Of a stretch of 44,088 nt of DNA, positions 1 to 9,678 are shown one piece after another. The position numbers were made by a program, and so were the translations under genes. This DNA comes from Rugamonas fusca (GTDB lineage: Bacteria; Pseudomonadota; Gammaproteobacteria; Burkholderiales; Burkholderiaceae_D): assembly GCF_014042365.1 (NCBI RefSeq), contig NZ_JACEZS010000035.1, positions 1 to 44,088 of the forward strand, written 5' to 3'. How positions within the stretch are numbered: the first letter of the stretch is position 1; the number at the start of each line of letters is the position of its first letter. The notes beneath the pieces are model-generated. The model made no database searches and was not told the origin of the DNA. It saw only the letters and a program-made list of their open reading frames with translations.

Positions 1-51
1 ACTGAGAAAACGGGCGCGACAAGCGTTTGCGGCTAAGGCAGGCAAGAAATT

Positions 52-74
52 GCGCCTCGATAAAATCGAGGCGC
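52..74 (-). terminator. Hairpin downstream of truB, probable terminator
   Basis: A perfect 10-bp inverted repeat (GCGCCTCGAT / ATCGAGGCGC) surrounds a 3-nt loop, about 50 nt past the truB stop. On the minus strand it is followed by AATTTCTT, a weak U-rich tract, so it probably ends the rimP-truB transcript. It is a poor terminator in the other direction. The remaining bases 1-51 hold no gene I can recognise. Confidence 0.55.
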
Positions 75-125
75 CGGGACAGTATTATCGACTTGACGCT
101 GGTTGGCTAATGGGTGACCCCGGTT

Positions 126-1049
126 TTAGCCGTGGGCGGTGGCGATCAGGCGCTCGGGTGCCAGGATGCTGTATTCGCCCAGCTGGGCCGTGCCCAGCAG
201 CTTGTCGTCCAGATAGACGCGCACCCGGCCCTGCTCGGCCGGCACGGTCACGGGCTCCTTGCCCAGCGCCAGGCGCTGGCCTTGCAGGAAACGCTTGGCC
301 AGCTCGGCGTTCAAATGCACGGCCGGGAAGCTCGACAGCAACGCATCGACGGGCGCCAGCAGGCTGCGCGGTTCCGGGTGCGCCAGCAACGCGTCCAGCG
401 TGATCATGCCGTCGGCCGTCAGCGCGCCCACTTGCGTGCGGCGCAGCGCGTTCAGGTGGGCGCCGCAACCGAGCGCTTCGCCGATGTCCTGGCCCAGCAC
501 GCGGATGTAGGTGCCCTTGCTGCAGGTGACGGACAGCTTGAGGAATGGCACCTCGTAGCTGATCAGCTCCAGCTTGTGGATGACGACGTTGCGCGCTTCG
601 CGCTCGAGCGTGATGCCGGCGCGCGCGTATTCGTACAGCGGCTTGCCGTCGCGCTTCAAGGCCGAGTACATGGGCGGCACCTGGGCGATGGGGCCGCGGA
701 AGCGGGCCAGCACGGCGTCGATCTGCTCCAGCGTGACGTGCACCTCGCGCGTGTCGACCACCTCGCCTTCGGTGTCGCCGGTGTCGGTGGTCTGGCCCAG
801 GTGGACCACGGTTTCATAGGTCTTGTCCGCTTCCAGCAAGTCTTGCGAGAACTTGGTCGCTTCGCCGAAGCACAGCGGCAGCAAGCCGGTGGCGAACGGG
901 TCCAGCGTGCCGGTGTGGCCGGCCTTCTTGGCGTTGAGTACGCGCTTTGCCTTGATCAGCGCGTCATTGCTGGAAAAGCCGACCGGCTTGTCGAGCAGCA
1001 GCACGCCGTCGATCAGGTCGCGGACTTTCTTGGGATGGTTTGGCTTCAT
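126..1049 (-). CDS. truB: tRNA pseudouridine(55) synthase TruB
   Basis: TruB converts U55 in the T-loop of most tRNAs to pseudouridine in the cytoplasm. The 307-residue product has the TruB catalytic motif HTGTLDPFATGLLPL with the nucleophilic aspartate at residue 50, and the early DGVLLLDKPVGFSSND segment typical of the family. The length matches E. coli TruB (about 314). It is the last recognised gene of the rimP-nusA-infB-rbfA-truB series, 46 nt after rbfA with no terminator between them, so it is very likely co-transcribed with rbfA. The C-terminal part (from about residue 250) fits the PUA-like domain expected for the family. Nothing about it looks unusual. Confidence 0.97.
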   Translation of the reverse strand: MKPNHPKKVRDLIDGVLLLDKPVGFSSNDALIKAKRVLNAKKAGHTGTLDPFATGLLPLCFGEATKFSQDLLEADKTYETVVHLGQTTDTGDTEGEVVDTREVHVTLEQIDAVLARFRGPIAQVPPMYSALKRDGKPLYEYARAGITLEREARNVVIHKLELISYEVPFLKLSVTCSKGTYIRVLGQDIGEALGCGAHLNALRRTQVGALTADGMITLDALLAHPEPRSLLAPVDALLSSFPAVHLNAELAKRFLQGQRLALGKEPVTVPAEQGRVRVYLDDKLLGTAQLGEYSILAPERLIATAHG

Positions 1050-1095
1050 GTTGATGGCGGCGGGGGCCGGGGCGCGCGAGGCGCCCCACCCTTGC

Positions 1096-1518
1096 TTACT
1101 CCGCGTCCTTGTCAGCGTCCGTGCGCTGCTGGCTCTGCTCGTCGTCGAGCGCGCGGGTGGCGTTGGCCTGGTCGATCAGGGCCGACAGTTCCATGCCGCG
1201 CGCGGTCGACACGTCGTGCACGAAGTGCAGCTGCGGCAGGGTGTGGATGTGCAGCCGCTTGCCCAGCTGGTTGCGCATGTAGCCGGCCGCCTTGTTCAAG
1301 CCTTCGATGGTGTTCTGCACGGCTTCCTTGCTGTCCTTCAGCATGGTGAAGAAGATCTTGGCGTGCGCGTAGTCGGGCGTGAGCTGCACTTCCGTCAGCG
1401 TGATCATGCCCACGCGCGGGTCCTTCAATTCGAACGCGATGATTTCGGACAGGTCGCGCTGGATCTGGTCCGCCACGCGCTGGCCGCGCTGTGGAATGGT
1501 TTTGCTATGTTTTGCCAT
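1096..1518 (-). CDS. rbfA: 30S ribosome-binding factor RbfA
   Basis: RbfA is a small KH-fold protein that binds the immature 30S subunit and helps 16S rRNA 5' end maturation, especially in the cold. The 140-residue product contains the family pattern QRVADQIQRDLSEIIAFELKDPRVGMITLTEVQLTPDYAHAKIFF (given here only as a landmark, residues about 14-57) and a charged C-terminal tail. It lies between infB and truB, the usual place. It is separated from infB by an 86-nt gap that holds a strong hairpin, so rbfA may be expressed at a lower level than infB or from processed mRNA. The ATG start agrees with the family N-terminus. Confidence 0.95.
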   Translation of the reverse strand: MAKHSKTIPQRGQRVADQIQRDLSEIIAFELKDPRVGMITLTEVQLTPDYAHAKIFFTMLKDSKEAVQNTIEGLNKAAGYMRNQLGKRLHIHTLPQLHFVHDVSTARGMELSALIDQANATRALDDEQSQQRTDADKDAE

Positions 1519-1542
1519 GATTCGATACTGCCTTCCTAAAAC

Positions 1543-1581
1543 GGCAAGTGGACGGGAGCGCTGCGCCCCCGTCCACTTGCC
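1543..1581 (-). terminator. 14-bp hairpin between infB and rbfA
   Basis: GGCAAGTGGACGGG (1543-1556) and its perfect complement (1568-1581) flank an 11-nt loop. On the minus strand the stem is followed by GTTTTAGG, a short U-tract. It could act as a partial intrinsic terminator or as a double-stranded RNase processing site inside the operon. There is no obvious new promoter in the few bases before rbfA, so complete termination here would be unexpected. Confidence 0.55.
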
Positions 1582-1604
1582 TGGTCTCGCCGATACGTTG
1601 TGGA

Positions 1605-4439
1605 TTACAGCGTACGTGCGATTTCCTGTACTTCAAACACTTCCAGCGAGTCGCCCACCTGGATGTCGTTGTAGTTCTTCAACGACAGGCCGCACTCGAG
1701 GCCGGCGCGCACTTCCTTCGCATCGTCCTTGAAGCGCTTGAGCGAGTCGATCTCGCCCGTCCACACGACGATGTTGTTGCGCAGCAGGCGTACCGAGGAG
1801 GTGCGCTTGACGACGCCATCGGTGACCAGGCAGCCGGCAATCGCGCCCACTTTGGACACCAGGATGACCTGGCGAATCTCGACCTGGCCGATCACGGTCT
1901 CGCGCTTCTCCGGCGCCAGCATGCCCGACAGCGCCGACTTCACGTCATCGATCGCGTCGTAGATGATGTTGTAGTAACGGATATCCACGCCGTTCGACTC
2001 GGCCAGCTTGCGCGCCTGGGCATCGGCACGGGCGTTGAAGCCGATGATGACCGCTTTCGAGGCCACCGCCAGGTTGACGTCCGATTCCGTGATGCCGCCG
2101 ACGGCCGCGTGCACCACCTGCACCCGCACTTCCGAGGTCGACAGTTTCTGCAGCGAGCTGACCAGCGCTTCCTGCGAACCCTGCACGTCGGTCTTGATGA
2201 TCATCGGCAGGTTCTTCACTTCGCCTTCGGCCATCTGGTCGAACATGTTCTCCAGCTTGGCGGCCTGCTGCTTGGCCAGCTTCACGTCGCGGAACTTACC
2301 TTGACGGAACAGACCGATTTCACGCGCCTTGCGCTCGTCGGCCATGACCATCACTTCTTCACCGGCTTGCGGCACTTCCGTCAGGCCCTGGATTTCGACC
2401 GGGATCGAAGGACCGGCTTCCGAGATCGGCTTGCCGTTCTCGTCCAGCATGGCGCGCACGCGGCCATAGGAGGAGCCGGCCAGGATCACGTCGCCGCGCT
2501 TGAGGGTACCGGACTGCACCAGGATGGTGGCGACCGGGCCCTTGCCCTTGTCCAGGCGGCCTTCGACCACCAGGCCACGGGCCGGCGCTTCCACCGGCGC
2601 CTTCAGTTCCAGCACTTCGGCTTGCAGCAGCACTTGCTCCAGCAGCGCGTCGATGCCCTGGCCGGTCTTGGCCGACACCGGCACGAATGGCGATTCGCCA
2701 CCGTATTCTTCCGGCACCACCTGCTCGGCCACCAGTTCCTGGGTGACCCGGTCCACGTTGCCGCCCGGTTTGTCGATCTTGTTGATCGCCACCACCAGCG
2801 GCACACCGGCCGCTTTCGCGTGGGCGATCGCTTCCTTAGTTTGTGGCATCACGCCGTCGTCGGCCGCCACCACCAGGATCACGATGTCGGTCGCCTTGGC
2901 GCCGCGGGCACGCATGGCCGTAAACGCTTCGTGGCCCGGCGTATCGAGGAAGGTGATGATGCCGCGCGGGGTTTCCACGTGGTAGGCACCAATGTGCTGC
3001 GTAATGCCGCCGGCTTCGCCCGACGCCACTTTGGAACGGCGGATGTAGTCCAGCAGCGAGGTTTTACCGTGGTCGACGTGGCCCATCACGGTCACCACCG
3101 GCGCGCGCGGCACGGCTTCGAAGTGCGCGTGTTCACCCTGGTCGGCCAGCAGCGCTTCCGGATCGTCCTGCTCGGCGGCGTAGGCCTTGTGGCCCATTTC
3201 CTCGACCAGGATCATGGCCGTTTCCTGGTCCAGCACCTGGTTGATGGTGCACATCTGGCCCAGCTTCATCAGTTGCTTGATGACCTCGGATGCCTTGACC
3301 GACATCTTGTGCGCCAGTTCGGCCACGGTGATGGTTTCAGGCACGTACACGTCCTTGACCACGGCTTCCGTCGGCGCCTGGAAGTTGCTTTCGCGTTCTT
3401 CCACATGGCCGCCACGGCGACCACCGCCCTTGCCGCCGCTGCGCCATGCGTCGCGGCCGCCGGTCGGGGCATTGCCACGGCCTTTCGATGCGCCCGGCGC
3501 GCCGCGCTTCTTGGCGTCGTCCTGCCAGGTCGACGAGACATTGGCCGACTTGATCGACTTCTTGTCGGCCGTGGCCGGTTTCTTGTCTTCTTTCTTCTCG
3601 CCAGGTTTCTTGTCGGCAGGCTTATGCAGCGTGCCTTCGGGCGCCTTGGCCTTGACCGGGGCCGGCGCCGGCTCCGGCGCCTTGATGGCGCGCCGTGGCG
3701 CGTTCATCATGGCCTTGATCTGTGCCACTTCGTCGGCCACGGCCTTGCGGGCGCGCTCGGTGGCGGCCGCTTTTTCGGCGGCTTCCTTGGCGGCGGCCTC
3801 GGCCTTCTTCTTGGCTTCCTCGGCGGCAGCGGCTTTCTTCGCGTCCTCGGCGGCGTCGGCGGCCGAGGCGGCGGCGCCCGCTGCGGCGGTGGCGGCGGCC
3901 TGCTTGGCGTCCGCTTCCGCTTGTTTCTTCGCTTCCGCTTCGGCGGCAGCCTTCGCTTGCGCTTGCGCTTCCTTCTCCGCGTCCAGCTTGGCCAGCGCTT
4001 CCTGCTTCTCGCGCAGTTCCGCTTCCTGGCGCGCGATCAGTTCAGCCTGCTTGCGGGCTTCCTCTTCGCGGCGCGCCACTTCGGCGGCGTCGATCACGGG
4101 CGCGGCCGGCGCGGCCGGCGCTGGCGGCACGATGTCGTCGCGCTGCACGAAGGTGCGCACTTTCTTGACGGCGACCTGGATCGTGCGCGACTTGCCCGTG
4201 GCGTCGGCCTGCTTGATCTCGGTGGTTTCCTTGCGCGTCAGCGTGATCTTTTTCTTTTCGGTGTCAGCCGCTGCGCCGTGGGTACGGCGCAGGTGATCCA
4301 GCAACTTATCCTTATCATCTTTCGACAATGGATCTGACGTCGAACTTTTCTCGACGCCGGCAGAACGCAGCTGCGTCAGCAGCAAGTCTGCAGGCATCTT
4401 CAGTTCGGTGGCAAATTGGGCTACGTTGTTACTCGCCAT
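1605..4439 (-). CDS. infB: Translation initiation factor IF-2
   Basis: IF-2 is the GTPase that brings fMet-tRNA to the 30S subunit and promotes subunit joining. The 944-residue product starts with an IF2_N module (residues 1-55), continues with a long Ala/Glu/Lys-rich, probably helical or disordered linker (about 115-245) and a Gly/Arg-rich stretch (about 315-345), and has a second IF2_N module around 365-420. The GTPase follows: G1 GHVDHGKT near residue 450, G3 DTPGHE near 497 and G4 NKID near 551, then the beta-barrel and C-terminal fMet-tRNA binding domains. The ATG is preceded by AAGAGGACTGA, a good ribosome binding site. It lies 46 nt downstream of nusA. The long antisense open frame over it is a codon-bias shadow. 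Confidence 0.98.
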   Translation of the reverse strand: MASNNVAQFATELKMPADLLLTQLRSAGVEKSSTSDPLSKDDKDKLLDHLRRTHGAAADTEKKKITLTRKETTEIKQADATGKSRTIQVAVKKVRTFVQRDDIVPPAPAAPAAPVIDAAEVARREEEARKQAELIARQEAELREKQEALAKLDAEKEAQAQAKAAAEAEAKKQAEADAKQAAATAAAGAAASAADAAEDAKKAAAAEEAKKKAEAAAKEAAEKAAATERARKAVADEVAQIKAMMNAPRRAIKAPEPAPAPVKAKAPEGTLHKPADKKPGEKKEDKKPATADKKSIKSANVSSTWQDDAKKRGAPGASKGRGNAPTGGRDAWRSGGKGGGRRGGHVEERESNFQAPTEAVVKDVYVPETITVAELAHKMSVKASEVIKQLMKLGQMCTINQVLDQETAMILVEEMGHKAYAAEQDDPEALLADQGEHAHFEAVPRAPVVTVMGHVDHGKTSLLDYIRRSKVASGEAGGITQHIGAYHVETPRGIITFLDTPGHEAFTAMRARGAKATDIVILVVAADDGVMPQTKEAIAHAKAAGVPLVVAINKIDKPGGNVDRVTQELVAEQVVPEEYGGESPFVPVSAKTGQGIDALLEQVLLQAEVLELKAPVEAPARGLVVEGRLDKGKGPVATILVQSGTLKRGDVILAGSSYGRVRAMLDENGKPISEAGPSIPVEIQGLTEVPQAGEEVMVMADERKAREIGLFRQGKFRDVKLAKQQAAKLENMFDQMAEGEVKNLPMIIKTDVQGSQEALVSSLQKLSTSEVRVQVVHAAVGGITESDVNLAVASKAVIIGFNARADAQARKLAESNGVDIRYYNIIYDAIDDVKSALSGMLAPEKRETVIGQVEIRQVILVSKVGAIAGCLVTDGVVKRTSSVRLLRNNIVVWTGEIDSLKRFKDDAKEVRAGLECGLSLKNYNDIQVGDSLEVFEVQEIARTL

Positions 4440-4485
4440 TCAGTCCTCTTTTCTATGTGTCGCGGAGATGATAAAGATACTCAAA

Positions 4486-6051
4486 TTAAGCCTTTGCGGA
4501 TTCGGCAAGACTCCAGGCCTTGGCTTGCAGCGCCTTGGCACGGTCGTCGTACTTCGAGTCAACCAACTTCATCTCATCGTCGGTCACATCTTCAAATTCA
4601 CTCTTAATCAGTTCTCGTGCCCGGTCGGACGACAGCGCCAGGATGGCACCGAATTCGTCGTAGGCCAGTGCGGCGAATGCTTCCACGGTCTTGATACCAG
4701 CCAGACCCAGCTTGCCGGCGGTGATGCGGTCCATGCCTTCCAGACCGACCAGCGCCTCGTCCATGCCTTCCAGGCCTTCTTCCGAAGCGATCGCCTCGGT
4801 CACCAGCGCGTCGCGGGCGCGGGTCCGGAGTTCATTGACGGTATCCTCATCGAACGATTCGATTTCCAGCATTTCGGAGATCGGCACGTAGGCGATTTCT
4901 TCCAGGCTGGCGAAGCCCTCTTCCACCAGGATGTCGGCCACTTCCTGGTCGACGTCGAGCTTCTCCATGAACAGGGCGCGCACGGCGGCCGTTTCCTGGG
5001 CAGCCTTGTCGGCCGATTCCTCGGCCGTCATGATGTTGATCTTCCAGCCCGTCAGATCGGACGCCAGGCGCACGTTCTGGCCCGAGCGGCCGATGGCGAT
5101 GGCCAGGTTTTCCTCGTCCACCACCACGTCCATGGCGTGCTTTTCCTCATCGACCATGATCGACGAGACGTTGGCCGGGGCCAGCGCGCCGATCACGAAC
5201 TGGGCCGGGTCTTCCGACCACAGCACGATGTCCACCCGTTCGCCGCCCAGCTCGCCGGTCACCGCTTGCACGCGCGAACCGCGCATGCCGACGCAGGTGC
5301 CGATCGGGTCGATGCGCTTATCGGCCGTGTAGACGGCGATCTTGGCGCGCACGCCGGCATCGCGGGCCGCCGATTTAATTTCCAGCATGCCCTGCTCGAT
5401 TTCCGGCACTTCCAGCTCGAACAGCTTCATGATGAATTCCGGCGCCGTGCGCGACAGGATCACCTGCGGGCCGCGCATGTTGCGGTCGATGCGCAGGATG
5501 TAGGCACGCACGCGGTCGCCGATACGCAGGTTCTCTTTCGGGATCATCTGGTCGCGCGGCAGGCGCGCTTCGATCTTGCCCGATTCGACGATGGCGTCGC
5601 CGCGCTCCATGCGCTTGATGGTGCCGGTCACGAGCGAGTCGCCGCGTTCCAGGAAGTCCACCAGGATCTGTTCGCGCTCGGCGTCGCGCACGCGCTGCAG
5701 CACCACTTGCTTGGTGTCCTGCGCGAAACGGCGGCCGAATTCCACGGATTCGATCGGCTCCTCGATGTGGTCATCCACTTCGATGTCAGGGATCTGTTCC
5801 TTCGCTTCGAACAGCAGGATTTCCTGGTCCGGCAGCTGGAGGCCAGCTTCGTCCGGCACCACGTGCCAGCGGCGGAAGGACTCGAATTCACCCGACTCGC
5901 GGTCGATCGAAACGCGGATATCGACTTCACCTTCATAGCGTTTCTTCGTGGCTTGCGCCAACGCGAATTCCAGCGCGCCGAATACGACATCCTTATCGAC
6001 GTTCTTCTCACGCGCCAGCGCGTCTACCAATAACAAAACTTCGCGACTCAT
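4486..6051 (-). CDS. nusA: Transcription termination/antitermination factor NusA
   Basis: NusA binds RNA polymerase and nascent RNA, increases pausing and intrinsic termination, and takes part in rRNA antitermination. The 521-residue product has the N-terminal polymerase-binding domain (about 1-125), an S1 domain (about 135-200, with GDRVRAYI), two KH domains (IGTCVGMRGSRVQAV near 250 and the IAIGRSGQNVRLAS segment near 320) and two acidic C-terminal helix-hairpin-helix repeats as in E. coli. Its ATG overlaps the rimP stop (ATGA), indicating translational coupling, and AAGGGAC within rimP acts as ribosome binding site. Because the operon leader contains a strong intrinsic terminator, NusA could feed back on its own synthesis; that is inference. 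Confidence 0.98.
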   Translation of the reverse strand: MSREVLLLVDALAREKNVDKDVVFGALEFALAQATKKRYEGEVDIRVSIDRESGEFESFRRWHVVPDEAGLQLPDQEILLFEAKEQIPDIEVDDHIEEPIESVEFGRRFAQDTKQVVLQRVRDAEREQILVDFLERGDSLVTGTIKRMERGDAIVESGKIEARLPRDQMIPKENLRIGDRVRAYILRIDRNMRGPQVILSRTAPEFIMKLFELEVPEIEQGMLEIKSAARDAGVRAKIAVYTADKRIDPIGTCVGMRGSRVQAVTGELGGERVDIVLWSEDPAQFVIGALAPANVSSIMVDEEKHAMDVVVDEENLAIAIGRSGQNVRLASDLTGWKINIMTAEESADKAAQETAAVRALFMEKLDVDQEVADILVEEGFASLEEIAYVPISEMLEIESFDEDTVNELRTRARDALVTEAIASEEGLEGMDEALVGLEGMDRITAGKLGLAGIKTVEAFAALAYDEFGAILALSSDRARELIKSEFEDVTDDEMKLVDSKYDDRAKALQAKAWSLAESAKA

Positions 6052-6536
6052 GCTTTGCGTCCCTTAAAATCCACCTGCGGCACCAAGCGTGCCTTATCCA
6101 CATCGGCGAGCGTAAACTCCAACAGCGCCGGACCATCTGTTCCTTCAAATTCCAACGACAATTTCTCGTCCTGGGGTTCCTGCAGAACGCCCTGGAAGGT
6201 GCGCCGGTTGTTCGTACCCGGCATGGCCACGCGCAGCTTGACGCTGGCTTCGCAGCCGGCAAAGCGCACATAATCGGCCAACTTGCGCAGCGGGCGGTCG
6301 AGGCCCGGCGACGAGATTTCCAAACGTTCGTAGTTGACGTTCTCGACCGTCAACACGTGCGACAGCTGGTGGCTCACGGTGGCACAGTCCTCCACGGTGA
6401 TCGGGCCTTTTTCGGCCGCATCCTCCGCCGAGAAATCGATATACACGCGCAACAGTCCACGCTCGGCCCGTTCGACATCAACCAGCTCATAGCCCAGACC
6501 GGACACGGTCTTTTCAATTAATTGCGGCAGCTGCAA
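6048..6536 (-). CDS. rimP: Ribosome maturation factor RimP
   Basis: RimP is a 30S assembly factor acting on the head/S12 region. The sequence QLPQLIEKTVSGLGYELVDVE at the N-terminus, the ISSPGLDRPLRK motif and the C-terminal SH3-like region identify it. I chose the TTG at 6534-6536 because GGAG lies 6 nt upstream and it begins the protein exactly at MQLPQLIEKT, giving 162 residues, close to the usual 150-160. An in-frame TTG at 6585-6587 would add 17 residues; it has a poorer ribosome binding site, and its first base pair overlaps the stop of a leader mini-ORF. The rimP stop and nusA start overlap (ATGA). First gene of the operon. Confidence 0.93.
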   Translation of the reverse strand: MQLPQLIEKTVSGLGYELVDVERAERGLLRVYIDFSAEDAAEKGPITVEDCATVSHQLSHVLTVENVNYERLEISSPGLDRPLRKLADYVRFAGCEASVKLRVAMPGTNNRRTFQGVLQEPQDEKLSLEFEGTDGPALLEFTLADVDKARLVPQVDFKGRKA

Positions 6537-6583
6537 GAAATTCTCCAGTTCAAAGTCCGTTTCCACTTTGAAAAACGGACCAC

Positions 6584-6634
6584 TCAAAACGGTTCACCAA
6601 AAAAAAAATGGGCATCTGCCCATCTTCTTGTCAT
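6584..6634 (-). CDS. Putative 16-codon leader mini-ORF upstream of rimP
   Basis: An ATG (6632-6634) opens a 16-residue frame, MTRRWADAHFFFGEPF, which runs straight through the leader terminator: codons 4-9 form the hairpin and codons 10-12 (three Phe TTT codons) are its T-run. It stops at 6584-6586, overlapping the alternative TTG start of rimP. TTGGA lies immediately before the ATG, which is too close for a good ribosome binding site. If it is translated, ribosomes would open the terminator. It may equally be a chance frame; conservation in relatives would decide. Confidence 0.3.
   Translation of the reverse strand: MTRRWADAHFFFGEPF
6599..6623 (-). terminator. Intrinsic terminator/attenuator in the rimP leader
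   Basis: On the minus strand ATGGGCA-GA-TGCCCAT (7-bp stem, 2-nt loop) is followed by a run of nine further T residues. It lies about 65-90 nt after the -10 box at 6697-6702 and about 60 nt before the chosen rimP start, so every transcript from that promoter must cross it. It also sits 200 nt past the rluB stop. A rimP-leader attenuator family is known from other proteobacteria; whether this element belongs to it needs a covariance-model search. Confidence 0.8.
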
Positions 6635-6696
6635 TCCAACCAGACGGAAGCACTCTTGGCAAACAGACCTTGCGAAGAACTCCAATCAGGCTGTGA

Positions 6697-6725
6697 ATTA
6701 TAACCCGTTCTTCCCTGTGCCGCAA
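6697..6725 (-). promoter_or_regulatory. Sigma70 promoter of the rimP-nusA-infB operon
   Basis: Minus strand: -35 TTGCGG (6720-6725), 17-nt spacer, -10 TATAAT (6697-6702, perfect consensus). The predicted start is near 6690, giving a leader of about 150 nt before rimP that contains the terminator hairpin. Confidence 0.8.
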
Positions 6726-6827
6726 TGCCGGACATACCCCAACAACGGCCTTACAACAAGGAAAATCGGGCTACACGGCCCAAAAACAAGCCAAACAACA
6801 GGCGACGGCCGGGCCGCCGCCCTCCCA

Positions 6828-8874
6828 TCAACCTTTACGGCGACGCGGCATGCCGTGGTCGATGGCGCCGCCACGTGGCGGCTGGTTGCGGCGCGGCGCG
6901 CTGGCGTTGCCGAAACCAAAAGTTGTTTGCAGCGGATCAGGCTGGCGCGGACCGCGCTGCGGCCCCTTGGCAGCGCCAAAACCCTGCCCCTGGCCGCCCT
7001 GGCCACCCTGGCCGCCCTGTCCACGGCCCTGGGACTTGCCCCGGCCCTGACCCTGGCCTTCGAAACCGCCACCGAGCGGACGGCCGCCGGCGTAGGCGCC
7101 CAGCGTGCCGCCTTGCGGACGGCCACCGGGACGACCGCTTTGGCCCATGCCCATGCCCATGCCGCCACGGCCCTGGCCGCGACCCTGGCCACGAGCCGGT
7201 TTCGGGAATGGCAGCGCATTGTCATTGCTGACATCGAGGCGGTTGCCATTCGGCTCGTCGCGCTCGTCGCGCTCGCGCTTGGCGTTACCGCCCTTGGCAT
7301 TATTGCCACCACGCTGCGCCTCGCCGCCGCCTTTCTTTTCCACGCCATAGGCGGCCATCAGGTCGCGCACGGTGTTTTCTTCCATTTCCTCCCAGCGGCC
7401 ACGCTTCAGGCTGCTTGGCAAGGTCATGGCGCCGTAGCGGGTACGGATCAGGCGCGAGACGGTCAGGCCGATGGCCTCGAACATGCGGCGCACTTCGCGG
7501 TTGCGGCCTTCGCCGATCACCACGCGATACCACTTGTTGATGCCTTCGCCGCCGCCGTCGGCGATCTTGGTGAACTGCGCCAGGCCGTCTTCCAGCTCCA
7601 CGCCGGCCAGCAGTTTCTGGCGCATGCCCTCTTCCAGCTCGCCCAGCGTGCGCACCGCGTATTCGCGGTCGATGCCGTAGCGCGGGTGCATCAGCCGGTT
7701 GGCCAGGTCGCCCGAGGTGGTAAACAACAGCAAGCCTTCCGTATTGAAGTCCAGGCGGCCCACGGCCAGCCATTTGCCGGCCTTCATGGTCGGCAGGCGG
7801 TCGAACACGGAGGGACGGCCATCCGGATCGTCATGGCTGACGATCTCGCCGGCCGGCTTGTGATACACCAGCACGCGCGGCGGCTTCTTGCTGACGCGGC
7901 GCTGGATCAGCTTGCCGTTGATACGGACCTGGTCTGTGCCCAGGATGCGCTGGCCGATGTGGGCCGGCTCGCCATTGACCGACACGCGGCCGGCGATGAT
8001 CAGCTCTTCCATGTCGCGGCGCGAACCGAGGCCCGCTTCGGCCAGCACCTTGTGCAGCTTGGGCGCGTCGTCGTCCGAGGTCAGGTCGCGGCGCACGGCC
8101 TTGGCTGGCGCACGGCCCATGCCGCCTTCTTCGGTGTCGTACGCTTCCGAGGTCACGAACGAGAACACGGCGTCGGCATCGGCCACCTTGGGCGCGCCGC
8201 CTTTGCCACCTTGGGCGCCGCGCTGTTGTGGCTTGCCGCCCTTGCCTTTCTTCTGGTTCGGCTGGCCTTTGCCGTTGCCGCGCGCTTCGTTGCGCGGGCC
8301 TTGTTCGTGGCGTGGCTTGCCTTCCTTGGCGCGCACCACTTCACCTTCGGCAGGCGCCTCGCCTTCCACGGCGGCGACCGGCTCAGGACGCGGCATGGCA
8401 GCCTGGCGGGCTGCGCGCTGCTCGCGCATCTGGCGCGGACCGCGCGGCGGGCGGGGGCCGCGTTCGGCACGCTGGCCGCCGGCTTCGACCGGGGCTGCGG
8501 ACACCGCGGCGACCGGCGCCGCATCGACAGTAACCGTGGCGGCGACAGGAGCGGCAGCGGCAGGCGCCGAGGCGACAGCCGGCGCCGGTGCTGGCGCCGC
8601 TTCTGGCGCGCCAGCACCGGCGCCAGTCGACTTGGCGGCCGGCTTGGCGCGCGGCTTCTTGACTGGCGCCTCAGCCGCAGCGGCAGCAGGCGTGTCGGCC
8701 GTCGCAGCCGGAGCCGCTTCGGCGACTGCCTTGGGCTTGCGTTTGGGCTTGGCCGCGACCGGCTCGCCGGCGGCGGCAGCGGCCGCTGCGTCGGCTTCGA
8801 TCTGGGCTTTGGTGCGGCGTTTAGGCTTGGCGACCACTTCGGCGGCCGCAGTGCCGCTGACTGACTCTGGAGAA

Positions 8875-8888
<14 letters not shown>
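6828..8888 (-). CDS. rluB: 23S rRNA pseudouridine(2605) synthase RluB, with long low-complexity extensions
   Basis: RluB makes pseudouridine 2605 in helix 89 of 23S rRNA. An S4 RNA-binding domain (KLHKVLAEAGLGSRRDMEE, residues about 276-320) precedes the RsuA/RluB/E/F catalytic domain with GRLDFNTEGLLLFT, the catalytic aspartate being near residue 379; REVRRMFEAIGLTVSRLIR follows. At 686 residues it is more than twice E. coli RluB (about 290). The first 270 residues are Ala/Pro/Lys rich, and the last 170 are Gly/Arg/Gln rich with repeated GQGR and GGQ units, both probably disordered RNA-binding tails. Its ATG lies inside the scpB end (14-nt overlap), so the two are coupled. The family call is certain; rluB versus rluE/rluF paralogue is very likely. 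Confidence 0.92.

Positions 8889-9678
<790 letters not shown>

Noticed and set aside
1548..4337. 929-codon plus-strand frame antisense to infB
   Set aside because: His/Arg/Leu-rich translation without domains, mirror of the GC-rich codon bias of infB; no ribosome binding site.
6980..7180. Short repeated units that might be a CRISPR or satellite
   Set aside because: They encode the Gly/Gln/Arg repeats of the RluB tail in frame; there are no equal-length spacers.
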